Part shown: positions 8,632 through 17,580 of the stretch, in pieces
Numbering within the stretch: position 1 is the first letter of the stretch
Layout of the letters: the number at the start of each line of letters is the position of its first letter
Assembly (NCBI RefSeq): GCF_011806405.1
Contig: NZ_JAATOW010000031.1
Span: 1-51,866, forward strand
Length of the DNA stretch: 51,866 nt
Origin: Pseudooceanicola sp. HF7
GTDB lineage: Bacteria; Pseudomonadota; Alphaproteobacteria; Rhodobacterales; Rhodobacteraceae
Reading direction: 5' to 3'
Program-made: the position numbers and the translations under genes
Notes under the pieces: generated by a model
Database searches by the model: none
What the model was told of the DNA's origin: nothing
Seen by the model: the letters and a program-made list of their open reading frames with translations, nothing else

Positions 8632-9572
8632 TGGATACTGCAATCGATACCCCCGCCAGGACCTTCATCGAAGTGGCCGAGGTCTGGGTGCCCGATGGTG
8701 ACAAGCTGGTGCTGGGGGACGGCAATTACGGCACTCTGGACGCCTTTGCCGAAGCCTCGCGCCGGGAGAGCTTCGCCTGGGGCGAAGGCCTGCCGGGCAA
8801 GGCCTGGGCCGAAGGGCGCCCGGTGGTGCTGAAGGCCTTCGACGGCTCCTACTTCAAGCGCACCGAGGCCGCAAAAGAGGCCGGGCTGACCGCTGCCGTC
8901 GCCGTGCCGGTCTTCTCCGGAAAGGTGCTGAAGGCCGTGCTGGTCGTCTTCTGCGCCGATGACGATCACCGCACCGGCGCGATCGAGGTCTGGAAGTATT
9001 CCTCGGGCGTGATGATGCTGGAAGATGGCTACTACGGGGCGGCCAGGCATTTCGAATGGGTCTCCCAGCATACGCATTTCCCCCATGGGCAGGGGCTGCC
9101 CGGTGGCGTCTGGGCCTCCCAGACCCCGATCCTGATGCGCGACCTCGGCTCCGGCTACCGCTTCATCCGCGCCGACAGCGCCGGCAAGGCCGGGCTGACC
9201 ACGGGCATCGGCATGCCGATCCCGGTGCCGGACGGCGCAAGCTACGTGCTGGCCCTGCTCTCGGCGCGCGGCACCCCCATCGCCCGCCGGTTCGAGCTGT
9301 GGGATGCGCGCTCTGCCCGCGTCGGCAAGGGCGAACCCTCTGCCATCCTGACGGACGGGATCTGCGCCCGCGAAGGCGCGCTCTGGGTCGGTGAAACTGA
9401 AGAGCCCCGCCGCGTCGCCGCCTGGCAGGGGCTGATCGGCCGCGTCCTGGGCACCGGCCTTCCGGTGGTCGAAAGCGGCACGCCCGGCCTGACCGCCGGC
9501 TACGAAACGCTGATCGCCCTTCCCATCCACCTCGACGGTGAGATCGCTCACATCGTCGCCTGGTATTGCTGA
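8631..9572 (+). CDS. Triple GAF-like protein of the nas operon, function unknown
   Basis: 313 residues; ATG 8631 overlaps the preceding stop and has AGGAGG 7 bp upstream. I see three GAF-like repeats: about residues 15-110, 115-225 and 226-313. Each repeats the pattern G-E/Q-GLPG-x-W/A, then a middle AGLT or PGLT, then a strand such as AVAVPV, GIGMPI or LIALPI. There is no helix-turn-helix, kinase, cyclase, membrane segment or metal motif, so it looks like a pure sensor or adaptor. Tight coupling between the transporter ATPase and nirB ties it to nitrate uptake or reduction. I do not know its ligand. It could sense nitrate, nitrite, NO or redox state, but that is inference. Confidence 0.8.
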   Translation: MDTAIDTPARTFIEVAEVWVPDGDKLVLGDGNYGTLDAFAEASRRESFAWGEGLPGKAWAEGRPVVLKAFDGSYFKRTEAAKEAGLTAAVAVPVFSGKVLKAVLVVFCADDDHRTGAIEVWKYSSGVMMLEDGYYGAARHFEWVSQHTHFPHGQGLPGGVWASQTPILMRDLGSGYRFIRADSAGKAGLTTGIGMPIPVPDGASYVLALLSARGTPIARRFELWDARSARVGKGEPSAILTDGICAREGALWVGETEEPRRVAAWQGLIGRVLGTGLPVVESGTPGLTAGYETLIALPIHLDGEIAHIVAWYC

Positions 9573-9587
9573 GAAAGGAACGCACAG

Positions 9588-12020
9588 ATGCAGAAACTGG
9601 TCGTCATCGGTGCCGGCATGGCCTCTGGCCGTGTTCTTGAGCACCTGAAGGAAACCGCGCCTGATGCCTTTGACATCACGCTGTTCAACGCCGAACCGCG
9701 CGGCAACTACAACCGCATCATGCTCTCCCCGGTGCTGTCGGGCGAAAAGACCTATGCCGAAATCGTCACCCATGACGACGATTGGTACGGCCAGCACGGC
9801 ATCACCTGCCGCTTCGGGGAAAAGGTGCTCTCGGTCGACCGGGACCGCAAGGTGGTGATCGGCGAGAAGGGCGAAGTGCCCTATGACAAGCTGATCTTCG
9901 GCACCGGCTCGTCGCCCTTCATCATCCCGCTGCCCGGGCATGACAAGCAGGGCGTCGTCGCCTACCGCGACCTTGAGGATACCAACGCCATGGTCGAGGC
10001 CTCGGGCAAGCCCGGCGCCCGCGCCGTGGTCATCGGCGGCGGTCTTCTGGGGCTGGAAGCCGCAGCGGGCCTGCGCCTGCGCGGGATGGAGGTGACGGTG
10101 CTGCACATCGCCACCCACCTGATGGAGCGCCAGCTGGACGAAGCCGCCGGCTACCTTCTGAAGAAGGACCTGGAAAAGCGCGGGATCAAGGTGATCCTCC
10201 AGGCTCAGACGCAGGAAATCACCGGCGGCGACCAAGCCGAGGCCGTGCACCTGGCCGATGGCACCGTCCTGCCCTGCAATATCGTGGTCATGGCCGTTGG
10301 CATCCGCCCCGCCGTGCAACTGGCGAAGGATTGCGGGCTGACCGTCAACCGCGCGATCGAGGTCGACGCGCAGATGCAGACCTCGGACCCGGATGTCTAT
10401 GCCGTGGGCGAATGCGTCGAATACATGGGCAACCTCTTCGGCCTTGTCGCGCCGCTTTACGACCAGGCCAAGGTGCTGGCGAAGACCCTGCTGGGCGACG
10501 CCGATGCCTTCAGGATGAAGGAGCTTTCGACCAAGCTGAAGGTCACCGGCTGCGACCTGTTCAGCGCCGGCGACTTTGCCGAGGGCGAGGGCCGCGAGGA
10601 CATCGTCTTCCGCGATCCGGGCCGGGGCATCTACAAGCGCCTCGTGATCCAGGATGACCAGCTGATCGGCGCGGTCATGTATGGCGACACCGCCGACGGC
10701 AACTGGTTCTTCGGGCTGATCAAGGACGGTACCGACGTATCCGAGATGCGCGACAACCTGATCTTCGGCCCGGCCTTCCAGGGGAGGGCCCAGGCGGACC
10801 CTATGGCAGCCGTTGCAGCCTTACCGCCTGAGGCGGAAATCTGTGGCTGCAACGGCGTATGCAAGGGGGACATCGTGGCGGCCATCGAGGCGGGCGCAGG
10901 CGATCTGGGCGCGATCCGCGCCACGACCAAGGCCAGCGCCTCCTGCGGGACCTGCACGGGACTGGTGGAACAGGTGCTGTCTGTCACCCTGGGCGACGAC
11001 TTCGTCCTGCCCACCTCCCAGCCGGTCTGCGGCTGCACCGACCTGACCCACGAGGACGTCCGCCGCCTGATCAAGGCGCAGGAGCTCAAATCCCAGCCCG
11101 CCGTCTGGCAGGAGCTGGGCTGGAAAACTCCGAATGGCTGCCATGTCTGCCGCCCGGCGGTGAACTACTACCTGCTGGCCGACTGGCCGCTGGAGTACCA
11201 GGACGACCTGCAATCGCGCTTCGTGAACGAACGCAACCACGCCAACATCCAGAAGGACGGCACCTTTTCCGTCATGCCGCGCATGTGGGGCGGGATCACC
11301 ACCCCGGACGAGCTGCGCGCGATCGCGGATGCCGCCGACAAGTACAAGGTGCCCACCGTCAAGGTCACCGGCGGCCAGCGCATCGACCTTCTGGGCGTCA
11401 AGAAGCAGGACCTGACCGCCATCTGGTATGATCTGAACCAGGCGGGTATGGTCTCGGGCCACGCCTATTCCAAGGGGCTGCGCACGGTGAAGACCTGCGT
11501 CGGCACCGATCACTGCCGCTTCGGCACGCAGGACAGCACCGGCCTTGGCATCAAGCTGGAAAAGAAGCTCTGGGGGTCGTGGACGCCGCACAAGGTCAAG
11601 CTGGCCGTCTCCGGCTGCCCCCGCAACTGCGCCGAGGCGACCTGCAAGGACGTGGGCATCATCTGCGTGGACTCCGGCTACCAGGTCGGCGTCGGCGGCG
11701 CAGCGGGCATGGACGTGAAGGAAACCGAACGCCTTGTCGATGTGCCGACAGAGGAAGAGGCCATCGAATGGACCACCGCCTTCATCCAGCTCTACCGCGA
11801 AAACGGCAAGTACCTGGACCGGCCCTACAAATGGGTTGCGAAGGTGGGCCTGCCCTGGGTGAAGGAAGTGCTTTCCGACCCGGCTGAGCGCACCGCCCTG
11901 AACGAGCGCTTCGAAATCTCGCAATCCGTCTATCGCAAGGATCCCTGGGCCGAACACGCCGAAAAGCGGGCCGAGTATTACCAGCCCCTTGCAGACCTGA
12001 CACAGGAGGCCGCCGAATGA
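9588..12020 (+). CDS. nirB: NirB: assimilatory NAD(P)H nitrite reductase, large subunit
   Basis: 810 residues. The N-terminal 400 residues are an FAD/NADH reductase (GAGMASG near residue 8, GGGLLG in the second dinucleotide fold). Two BFD-type [2Fe-2S] modules follow: C419, C421, C453 and C456 in the first, and a second around CGCTDLTHEDVRR and GCHVCRP. The C-terminal siroheme-[4Fe-4S] domain has C637-x5-C643 and C677-x3-C681. It reduces nitrite to ammonium with six electrons in the cytoplasm. AAAGGA precedes the ATG. Its stop overlaps nirD by 4 bp. In related Paracoccus systems this subunit also passes NADH electrons to nitrate reductase, and no other NADH-oxidising subunit is encoded here. 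Confidence 0.95.
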   Translation: MQKLVVIGAGMASGRVLEHLKETAPDAFDITLFNAEPRGNYNRIMLSPVLSGEKTYAEIVTHDDDWYGQHGITCRFGEKVLSVDRDRKVVIGEKGEVPYDKLIFGTGSSPFIIPLPGHDKQGVVAYRDLEDTNAMVEASGKPGARAVVIGGGLLGLEAAAGLRLRGMEVTVLHIATHLMERQLDEAAGYLLKKDLEKRGIKVILQAQTQEITGGDQAEAVHLADGTVLPCNIVVMAVGIRPAVQLAKDCGLTVNRAIEVDAQMQTSDPDVYAVGECVEYMGNLFGLVAPLYDQAKVLAKTLLGDADAFRMKELSTKLKVTGCDLFSAGDFAEGEGREDIVFRDPGRGIYKRLVIQDDQLIGAVMYGDTADGNWFFGLIKDGTDVSEMRDNLIFGPAFQGRAQADPMAAVAALPPEAEICGCNGVCKGDIVAAIEAGAGDLGAIRATTKASASCGTCTGLVEQVLSVTLGDDFVLPTSQPVCGCTDLTHEDVRRLIKAQELKSQPAVWQELGWKTPNGCHVCRPAVNYYLLADWPLEYQDDLQSRFVNERNHANIQKDGTFSVMPRMWGGITTPDELRAIADAADKYKVPTVKVTGGQRIDLLGVKKQDLTAIWYDLNQAGMVSGHAYSKGLRTVKTCVGTDHCRFGTQDSTGLGIKLEKKLWGSWTPHKVKLAVSGCPRNCAEATCKDVGIICVDSGYQVGVGGAAGMDVKETERLVDVPTEEEAIEWTTAFIQLYRENGKYLDRPYKWVAKVGLPWVKEVLSDPAERTALNERFEISQSVYRKDPWAEHAEKRAEYYQPLADLTQEAAE

Positions 12021-12349
12021 ACTGGATCGACATCGGACATATCGAAGACATCCCCGTCCGCGGCGCGCGGGTGGTGAAGACCCCGGCGGGCTGCGTGGCC
12101 GTCTTCCGCACGACCCCGGACCAGGTCTATGCGGTCTCGGACCGCTGCCCGCACAAGGGCGGCCCCCTGTCGGACGGCATCGTCCATGATCGAAAGATCA
12201 CCTGCCCGCTGCACAACATGGTCTTCGACCTGGAAACCGGCCTGTCGCAGGGGATCGAGGAAGAACAGATCGCCACCTACCCCATCCGGGTCGAAGACGG
12301 GCGGCTGTTGCTGGACGGTGAGAGCGTCGGCAAGCGGAGCGCGGCCTGA
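12017..12349 (+). CDS. nirD: NirD: nitrite reductase small subunit, Rieske-type ferredoxin
   Basis: 110 residues, a full-length NirD-type Rieske domain. The ligands are C44-x-H46 and C63-x2-H66 (RCPHKGGP and TCPLHNM), so it should carry a [2Fe-2S] cluster; enterobacterial NirD proteins often lack these ligands. It is the small partner of NirB and, by analogy with NasG of Paracoccus, could shuttle electrons between the NirB flavin and the nitrate reductase. The start overlaps the nirB stop (ATGA) and the stop overlaps the nitrate reductase start (TGATG), so the three subunits are made together. Confidence 0.93.
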   Translation: MNWIDIGHIEDIPVRGARVVKTPAGCVAVFRTTPDQVYAVSDRCPHKGGPLSDGIVHDRKITCPLHNMVFDLETGLSQGIEEEQIATYPIRVEDGRLLLDGESVGKRSAA

Positions 12350-14973
12350 TGAGCGCAGGGGAGGTCCGCTCCACCTGCGCCTATTGCGGCGTCGGCTGCG
12401 GCGTGCTTCTGCGCCCCGATGGCGCGGGCGGGCTGGCGGTCCGGGGCGACCCGGAGCATCCGGCGAACCTCGGGCGGCTCTGCTCCAAGGGGACCAACCT
12501 TGGCGAGACCGTCGATCTTGAGGACCGGCTGCTGCACCCGGTGCTGAACGGCACCCGGGTCGATTGGGACACCGCCATAGAGACGCTCGCGGCGCGGTTC
12601 CGCGACACCATCGCCGCCCATGGGCCGGACTCCGTGGCCTTCTATGTCTCCGGCCAGTTGCTGACAGAGGATTACTACCTCGCCAACAAGCTGATGAAGG
12701 GCTTCATCGGTTCGGCCAATATCGACACGAATTCAAGGCTTTGCATGGCCTCGACCGTCGCGGGGCACAAGCGCGCCTTCGGCACCGACACCGTGCCCGG
12801 CACCTACGAGGACCTGGAAGAGGCCGACCTGGTCGTGCTGACCGGCTCCAACCTGGCCTGGTGCCACCCGGTGCTGTTCCAGCGCATCGCGGCAGCCAAG
12901 GCCGCCCGCCCGGACATGCGCGTCGTGGTCATCGACCCGCGCCGCACCGCCACCTGCGACCTGGCGGACCTGCACCTGCCGCTGGCCCCCGGATCGGACG
13001 TGGCGCTGTTCAACGGCCTGCTTGCCGCGATCCAGACGGGCGGCGCCGTGAACGACGCCTTCTTGGAAAACGTCGACGGGTTCGACGCCGCGCTGGCTAC
13101 CGCCCGTCAGAGCGACCTTGGCCTCACCGCCCTTGATCCGGAGCTGCTGCGCCAGTTCTTCCAGCTCTGGGTGCGCACTGAAAAGGTCGTCACCGTCTAT
13201 TCCCAGGGCGTGAACCAAAGTTCCTCCGGCTCCGACAAGGTCAACGCGATCCTCAATTGCCACCTTGCCACCGGGCGCATCGGCAGGCCCGGCATGGGGC
13301 CCTTCTCCGTCACCGGGCAGCCCAATGCCATGGGAGGGCGCGAGGTCGGCGGGCTGGCCAATACGCTGGCCTGCCACATGGATATCGAGAACCCCGATCA
13401 CCGCCAGGCCCTCCGCCAGTTCTGGGATGCAGAGGCCATGCCGGAAAAGCAGGGCCTGAAGGCGGTCGACATGTTCCAGGCGGTCGGACGCGGAGAGATC
13501 AGGGCGATCTGGATCATCCACACCAACCCCGCCGTCTCCATGCCCGATGCCGACGCGGTGAAGGCCGCGCTTGAGGGCTGCGATTTCGTCGCCGTCTCGG
13601 ACGTGACCGGCCAGACCGATACCGCGCGGCTGGCCCACCTGCTGCTGCCCGCCACCGGCTGGGCAGAGAAATCCGGCACCGTCACCAATTCGGACCGCAC
13701 GATCAGCCGCCAGCGCGCCGTGCTGCCCGCCCCGGGAGAGGCCCGCCCGGATTGGTGGCAGCTGGCCGAATTCGGCCGCCGCATGGGCTGGGCCCAGGCC
13801 TTCGATTTCACCTCTCCGGCAGAGGTCTTCCGCGAATACGCCGCGCTGTCCTCGATCTCGGGCGGCTTTGGCCTCGATTTCGACATCTCGGGCCTGCAGG
13901 ACCTGTCGGACGCCGACTACGACCAGATGGCGCCGGTGCGATGGCCGGTCACGGCGGGCCGCAAGGGCGGGCGCTTCTTCGGCGATGGCCGCTTCTTCAC
14001 CGCCTCGGGCAAGGCGCAGATGCTGGCGCTGACCCCGCGCCCGCCGCAGGCCAGCACCGGCAAACGCTATCCCTTCCGCCTCAACACCGGGCGCATCCGC
14101 GACCAGTGGCACACGATGACCCGCACCGGGAAATCCGCAAAGCTGTCCGGCCACCTGGCCGAACCCTTCCTGGAACTCCACCCGGCCGATGCCAAGGCGC
14201 TGAAGATCACGCCCTCTGCCCTGGTCACGGTCACCTCGCCCCACGGCAGATCCATCCTGCGCGCCCTGATCACAGACCGCGTCCAACCCGGAGAGGTCTT
14301 CGCCCCCATGCACTGGACCGGCGAAACCGCGCCCTCCGCCCGGATCGACGCGCTGGTGGCCCCGGTCACCGACCCGGTCTCTGGCCAGCCGGAAAGCAAG
14401 GCCGCCGTCGCCGCCGTGCAGCGCTATGACGCCGGTTTCTACGCCTTCGCCGTCGCCACGCAGCGCTTCACCCCGCAGGCGGACTACTGGGCCCGGGCCC
14501 GCACGGCCCAGGGCTGGCGCGCCGAATTTGCCGGAAGCTCTTTACCAGAGGACTGGACGGCCTATGCTTGTGACCTGTTCCAGCTTGATGGGGGAGAGAT
14601 GCAGATCCTGTCCGATCTCAGGCGCGGCACCTTCCGTGCCGCCTTCCATCGCGAAGGCCGCCTTCAGGCCGCGCTCTTCGTCGCGCCCGAACCGGTCGCG
14701 GTGATGCGCGACTACATCGCCGGCCTTGCCGGAACGGAAGCCCCCCAGGCACTGGCCGGACGGCTGGGCGCGGATCAGCCAGATCCCGGCCCGGTCATCT
14801 GCTCCTGCTTCGGGGTGGGCGTGAACACGATCCTGACCGCGATAGAGGACCAGGGGCTGATGAGCGTGGACGCCATCGGCGCAGCCCTCCAGGCCGGGAC
14901 CAACTGCGGCTCCTGCCGCCCCGAACTGGCGGAGCTCCTGGCCCGCCTGCCAGCCAGAGAGGCCGCAGAATGA
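12349..14973 (+). CDS. nasA: Assimilatory nitrate reductase, molybdopterin catalytic subunit
   Basis: 874 residues (called NasC in some species). C10, C13, C17 and C45 form the N-terminal [4Fe-4S] site. C132 in the SRLCMAS motif is the expected molybdenum ligand. The large central part is the bis-MGD oxidoreductase fold, and the dinucleotide-binding domain starts near residue 575. A C-terminal BFD-type [2Fe-2S] module (C818, C820, C853, C856) is typical of the long NasA/NasC form. It reduces nitrate to nitrite in the cytoplasm; no Tat signal is present. Electrons most likely come through NirB/NirD. It overlaps both neighbours by 1-4 bp. Confidence 0.95.
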   Translation: MSAGEVRSTCAYCGVGCGVLLRPDGAGGLAVRGDPEHPANLGRLCSKGTNLGETVDLEDRLLHPVLNGTRVDWDTAIETLAARFRDTIAAHGPDSVAFYVSGQLLTEDYYLANKLMKGFIGSANIDTNSRLCMASTVAGHKRAFGTDTVPGTYEDLEEADLVVLTGSNLAWCHPVLFQRIAAAKAARPDMRVVVIDPRRTATCDLADLHLPLAPGSDVALFNGLLAAIQTGGAVNDAFLENVDGFDAALATARQSDLGLTALDPELLRQFFQLWVRTEKVVTVYSQGVNQSSSGSDKVNAILNCHLATGRIGRPGMGPFSVTGQPNAMGGREVGGLANTLACHMDIENPDHRQALRQFWDAEAMPEKQGLKAVDMFQAVGRGEIRAIWIIHTNPAVSMPDADAVKAALEGCDFVAVSDVTGQTDTARLAHLLLPATGWAEKSGTVTNSDRTISRQRAVLPAPGEARPDWWQLAEFGRRMGWAQAFDFTSPAEVFREYAALSSISGGFGLDFDISGLQDLSDADYDQMAPVRWPVTAGRKGGRFFGDGRFFTASGKAQMLALTPRPPQASTGKRYPFRLNTGRIRDQWHTMTRTGKSAKLSGHLAEPFLELHPADAKALKITPSALVTVTSPHGRSILRALITDRVQPGEVFAPMHWTGETAPSARIDALVAPVTDPVSGQPESKAAVAAVQRYDAGFYAFAVATQRFTPQADYWARARTAQGWRAEFAGSSLPEDWTAYACDLFQLDGGEMQILSDLRRGTFRAAFHREGRLQAALFVAPEPVAVMRDYIAGLAGTEAPQALAGRLGADQPDPGPVICSCFGVGVNTILTAIEDQGLMSVDAIGAALQAGTNCGSCRPELAELLARLPAREAAE

Positions 14974-15941
14974 CCATCGCGCCCTATGTCCGTCACCTGG
15001 GTCGCGGTCCGGGGCGTGCCCGGTCGCTGACTTATGAAGAGGCCTTCGATGCGATGCGCCTGATCCTGGCCGGAGAGGCCGCGCCGGAAAGCATCGGCGC
15101 GCTTCTCATGCTGATGCGGATGAAGGGAGAAGTGCCCGAAGAGATCGCCGGTTTCGCCGCCGCCGCCCGGGACACCCTGCCCCGGATCCCCGCGCCCGCG
15201 CTCGACTGGCCCTCCTATGCCGCCGGGCGCAGCCGGGGCCTGCCCTTCTTCCTGCTGTCTGCCCGGCTGGTCGCCAGCGCCGGGCATCCGGTGCTGCTGC
15301 ATGGCTGGAACTCCGCCGCGCATATGGCCGAAGCGGCATCGATCCGGGGCGGCCTGACCCATGCCGGCATTTCAGAGGCGACCTCGGTCGAACATGCCGG
15401 CAGGCTTCTTGAGGAGCACCGCATCGCCTACCTGCCGCTGGAATCCTTCCAGCCAAAGCTGCTGGAGCTGCTCCAGCTGCGTGACAAGTTCAACCTGCGC
15501 TCCTGCGTGAACACCGTTCTGAGGGTGCTGAACCCGGCCAGGGCCGCGGCCTCGGTCCAGGGGGTGTTTCACCCGCCCTACCTAGAGCTTCAGGCCGATG
15601 CCGGGCTGATCCTGGGCCAGAAGAACCTGACCGTGATCAAGGGCGGCGGCGGCGAATTCGAACGCCACCCGGCCAAGGGGGTTTCCCTGTTCGGGCTGCG
15701 CGATGGCGCGCCCTACACCGGCTCCGAACCCGCGCTGATCGAGGAACACGTGAAACTGAACCAGGGCTGGCAGACCCAGGCGCGGATTGCCCACCTGTGG
15801 TCCGGCGACTGGCACGATCCCTTTGCCGAAGCCGTGGTGCTGGGCACGGCGGAACTGGCGCTGGCCACCCTGGGCGACCCGACGCCGGGCGATACCGCCC
15901 GCCGCCTCTGGGAAAGCCGCAACGCCGAAGCGCTGGCCTAA
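14970..15941 (+). CDS. TrpD2-like protein (anthranilate phosphoribosyltransferase fold), last gene of nas operon
   Basis: 323 residues. The N-terminal helical domain ([18 protein letters not shown]) and the alpha/beta core match the TrpD2/YbiB branch of the phosphoribosyltransferase family. The PRPP-binding GTGGD loop of true TrpD is absent, replaced by a TrpD2-style stretch ([14 protein letters not shown]), so tryptophan synthesis is unlikely. By family knowledge E. coli YbiB binds nucleic acid. Why it sits in a nitrate operon is not known to me. Its ATG overlaps the nitrate reductase stop, so it is co-translated. Its TAA overlaps the tail of the convergent glmM by 3 bp. Confidence 0.85.
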   Translation: MTIAPYVRHLGRGPGRARSLTYEEAFDAMRLILAGEAAPESIGALLMLMRMKGEVPEEIAGFAAAARDTLPRIPAPALDWPSYAAGRSRGLPFFLLSARLVASAGHPVLLHGWNSAAHMAEAASIRGGLTHAGISEATSVEHAGRLLEEHRIAYLPLESFQPKLLELLQLRDKFNLRSCVNTVLRVLNPARAAASVQGVFHPPYLELQADAGLILGQKNLTVIKGGGGEFERHPAKGVSLFGLRDGAPYTGSEPALIEEHVKLNQGWQTQARIAHLWSGDWHDPFAEAVVLGTAELALATLGDPTPGDTARRLWESRNAEALA

Positions 15942-17278
15942 GCGGCGGCCTTCACCGCATCCACGATCGTCTGCAGCACGCTGTCCAGCAGGACCATGTC
16001 CTCTGCCTCGCCCATGACGCGGATCAGCGGCTCCGTCCCGGACTTGCGGATCAGCAGCCGGCCGCCAGAGGCGAGCTTCGCCTCTCCTGCGGCAATGGCG
16101 CTTTGCACGGCATCGTCTTCCAGCGGCTTGCGGCCCTCTTCGTAGCGCACGTTGACCAGCTTCTGCGGCACCGGCTCGAAGACCGTGCTGAGCGCGCTGG
16201 CGCTTTCGCCAGTCTCCACCATGGCGGCCAGGAACTGCAGTGCCGCCAGCAGGCCATCCCCGGTGGTGGCGTGATCGGTCATCACGATGTGGCCCGATTG
16301 CTCGCCGCCCAGGTTGAAGCCCCCGGCCTGCATCCGCTCGACCACGTAGCGATCGCCAACCGCGGTGCGCTCCAGCGCAATGCCCTTGTCCGCAAGGTAG
16401 CGTTCCAGCCCCAGGTTGGACATCACCGTCGCCACCAGCGTGTCATTGGCCAGCCGCCCGGCCTGCTTCCAGCGGGCCGCGATCAGCCCCATGATCTGGT
16501 CGCCATCGGCCACGCGCCCGGTCTCGTCGATCAGGATCACCCGGTCCGCATCCCCGTCCAGGCAGATGCCGATATCGGCGCGCACCTCGCGCACGCGCTG
16601 CGCGGCGGCCTCCGGATGGGTCGAACCGCAATCCTCGTTGATGTTGAAGCCGTTGGGCTCCACGCCCAGGGTGATCACCTCTGCGCCCAGCTCCCAGAGC
16701 ACGGCGGGGGCGGTGCGATAGGCCGCGCCATTGGCGCAATCCAGCACGATCCGCAGCCCGTCAAGCCGGGTGCTGCGCGGCACCGATGCCTTGGCATATT
16801 CCACGTAGCGCCCGCGCGCATCCTCGTAGCGGCGGGCCCGGCCGATGTTCTGCGGCTGCGCCGGGGGGACGCCTTCGTTCAGCAGGCGCTCGATCTCGGC
16901 CTCGGCCTCATCGCTCAGCTTGAAGCCGTCGGGGCCGAAGAACTTGATCCCGTTATCCTCTGCCGGGTTGTGGCTGGCGGAAATCATCACGCCCACGTCG
17001 GCCCGCAGGCTGTGGGTCAGGTAGCCGATCGCCGGCGTCGGCACCGGCCCCAGCAGAAAGACGTTCATGCCGGTAGAGGTGAAGCCGGCGGTCAGCGCGT
17101 TCTCAAGCATGTAGCCCGACAGGCGCGTGTCCTTGCCGATCACCACCCGGTGTTCCTGGCTGTCCCGCCGGAAATAGCGCCCGGCAGCCGCGGCCAGCCG
17201 CATGGCGACATCGGCGGTCATCGGCCATTTGTTGGCCCGCCCGCGCACGCCGTCCGTTCCGAAGAGTTTCTCCGCCAT
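15938..17278 (-). CDS. glmM: GlmM: phosphoglucosamine mutase
   Basis: 446 residues from ATG 17278; the frame stays open upstream but only this start gives the family N-terminus ([13 protein letters not shown]). S102 in [12 protein letters not shown] is the phosphorylated catalytic serine, DGDADR is the metal-binding loop, and [12 protein letters not shown] near the C-terminus binds the sugar phosphate. It converts glucosamine-6-phosphate to glucosamine-1-phosphate for UDP-GlcNAc, which feeds peptidoglycan, LPS and the sugar module further along this window. It is convergent with the nas operon, with overlapping stop codons and no terminator between. Confidence 0.96.
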   Translation of the reverse strand: MAEKLFGTDGVRGRANKWPMTADVAMRLAAAAGRYFRRDSQEHRVVIGKDTRLSGYMLENALTAGFTSTGMNVFLLGPVPTPAIGYLTHSLRADVGVMISASHNPAEDNGIKFFGPDGFKLSDEAEAEIERLLNEGVPPAQPQNIGRARRYEDARGRYVEYAKASVPRSTRLDGLRIVLDCANGAAYRTAPAVLWELGAEVITLGVEPNGFNINEDCGSTHPEAAAQRVREVRADIGICLDGDADRVILIDETGRVADGDQIMGLIAARWKQAGRLANDTLVATVMSNLGLERYLADKGIALERTAVGDRYVVERMQAGGFNLGGEQSGHIVMTDHATTGDGLLAALQFLAAMVETGESASALSTVFEPVPQKLVNVRYEEGRKPLEDDAVQSAIAAGEAKLASGGRLLIRKSGTEPLIRVMGEAEDMVLLDSVLQTIVDAVKAAA

Positions 17279-17580
17279 GTCTTGCCCCCGATCCTTCATT
17301 TTAAAGGCGTAAAGCGCGGTATAGGCCCTGCGCCGCGCTCTGTCCAACCCGTGATGGAGCCACGCGCGCCCCCGCCCGTCTAACCAGCGCCTCCGCCGGG
17401 TGCAAAGCCCTTGGTGGGTTTCCGCCCACCCCCCACCGGGCCGGCCGATCCCGTCGCGCGGCTCCATGGCCATGAAAGCTACAAGAAGGGGTCAGGCCCC
17501 GATGACGCAAAAACCGGCGGCACCCTGCGGCCCGCCGGTTCTCATTGCCTTGCTGCGGATCCCCCGACCCGCCGCCGCCC
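17279..17580. other. Non-coding gap between glmM start and flgI stop
   Basis: This 302-bp gap holds no convincing gene. It contains a terminator serving flgI, a hairpin with GGTGGG arms (17413-17418 and 17425-17430), and presumably the glmM promoter, which I could not define. Short frames here lack coding character. Confidence 0.6.
17508..17540 (-). terminator. Intrinsic terminator after flgI
   Basis: Read on the minus strand, ACCGGCGG (from 17539 down to 17532) pairs with CCGCCGGT (from 17520 down to 17513) and the stem runs into a U-run at 17513-17509. It lies 41 bp past the flgI stop and closes the flagellar operon. Confidence 0.8.

Noticed and set aside
8517-10319. A 600-codon minus-strand frame across the GAF and nirB genes
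   Set aside because: Antisense shadow; the plus strand has clear family motifs and coupled start-stop signals throughout.
15797-17383. A 528-codon plus-strand frame opposite glmM
   Set aside because: No domain, and glmM carries all catalytic motifs on the other strand.
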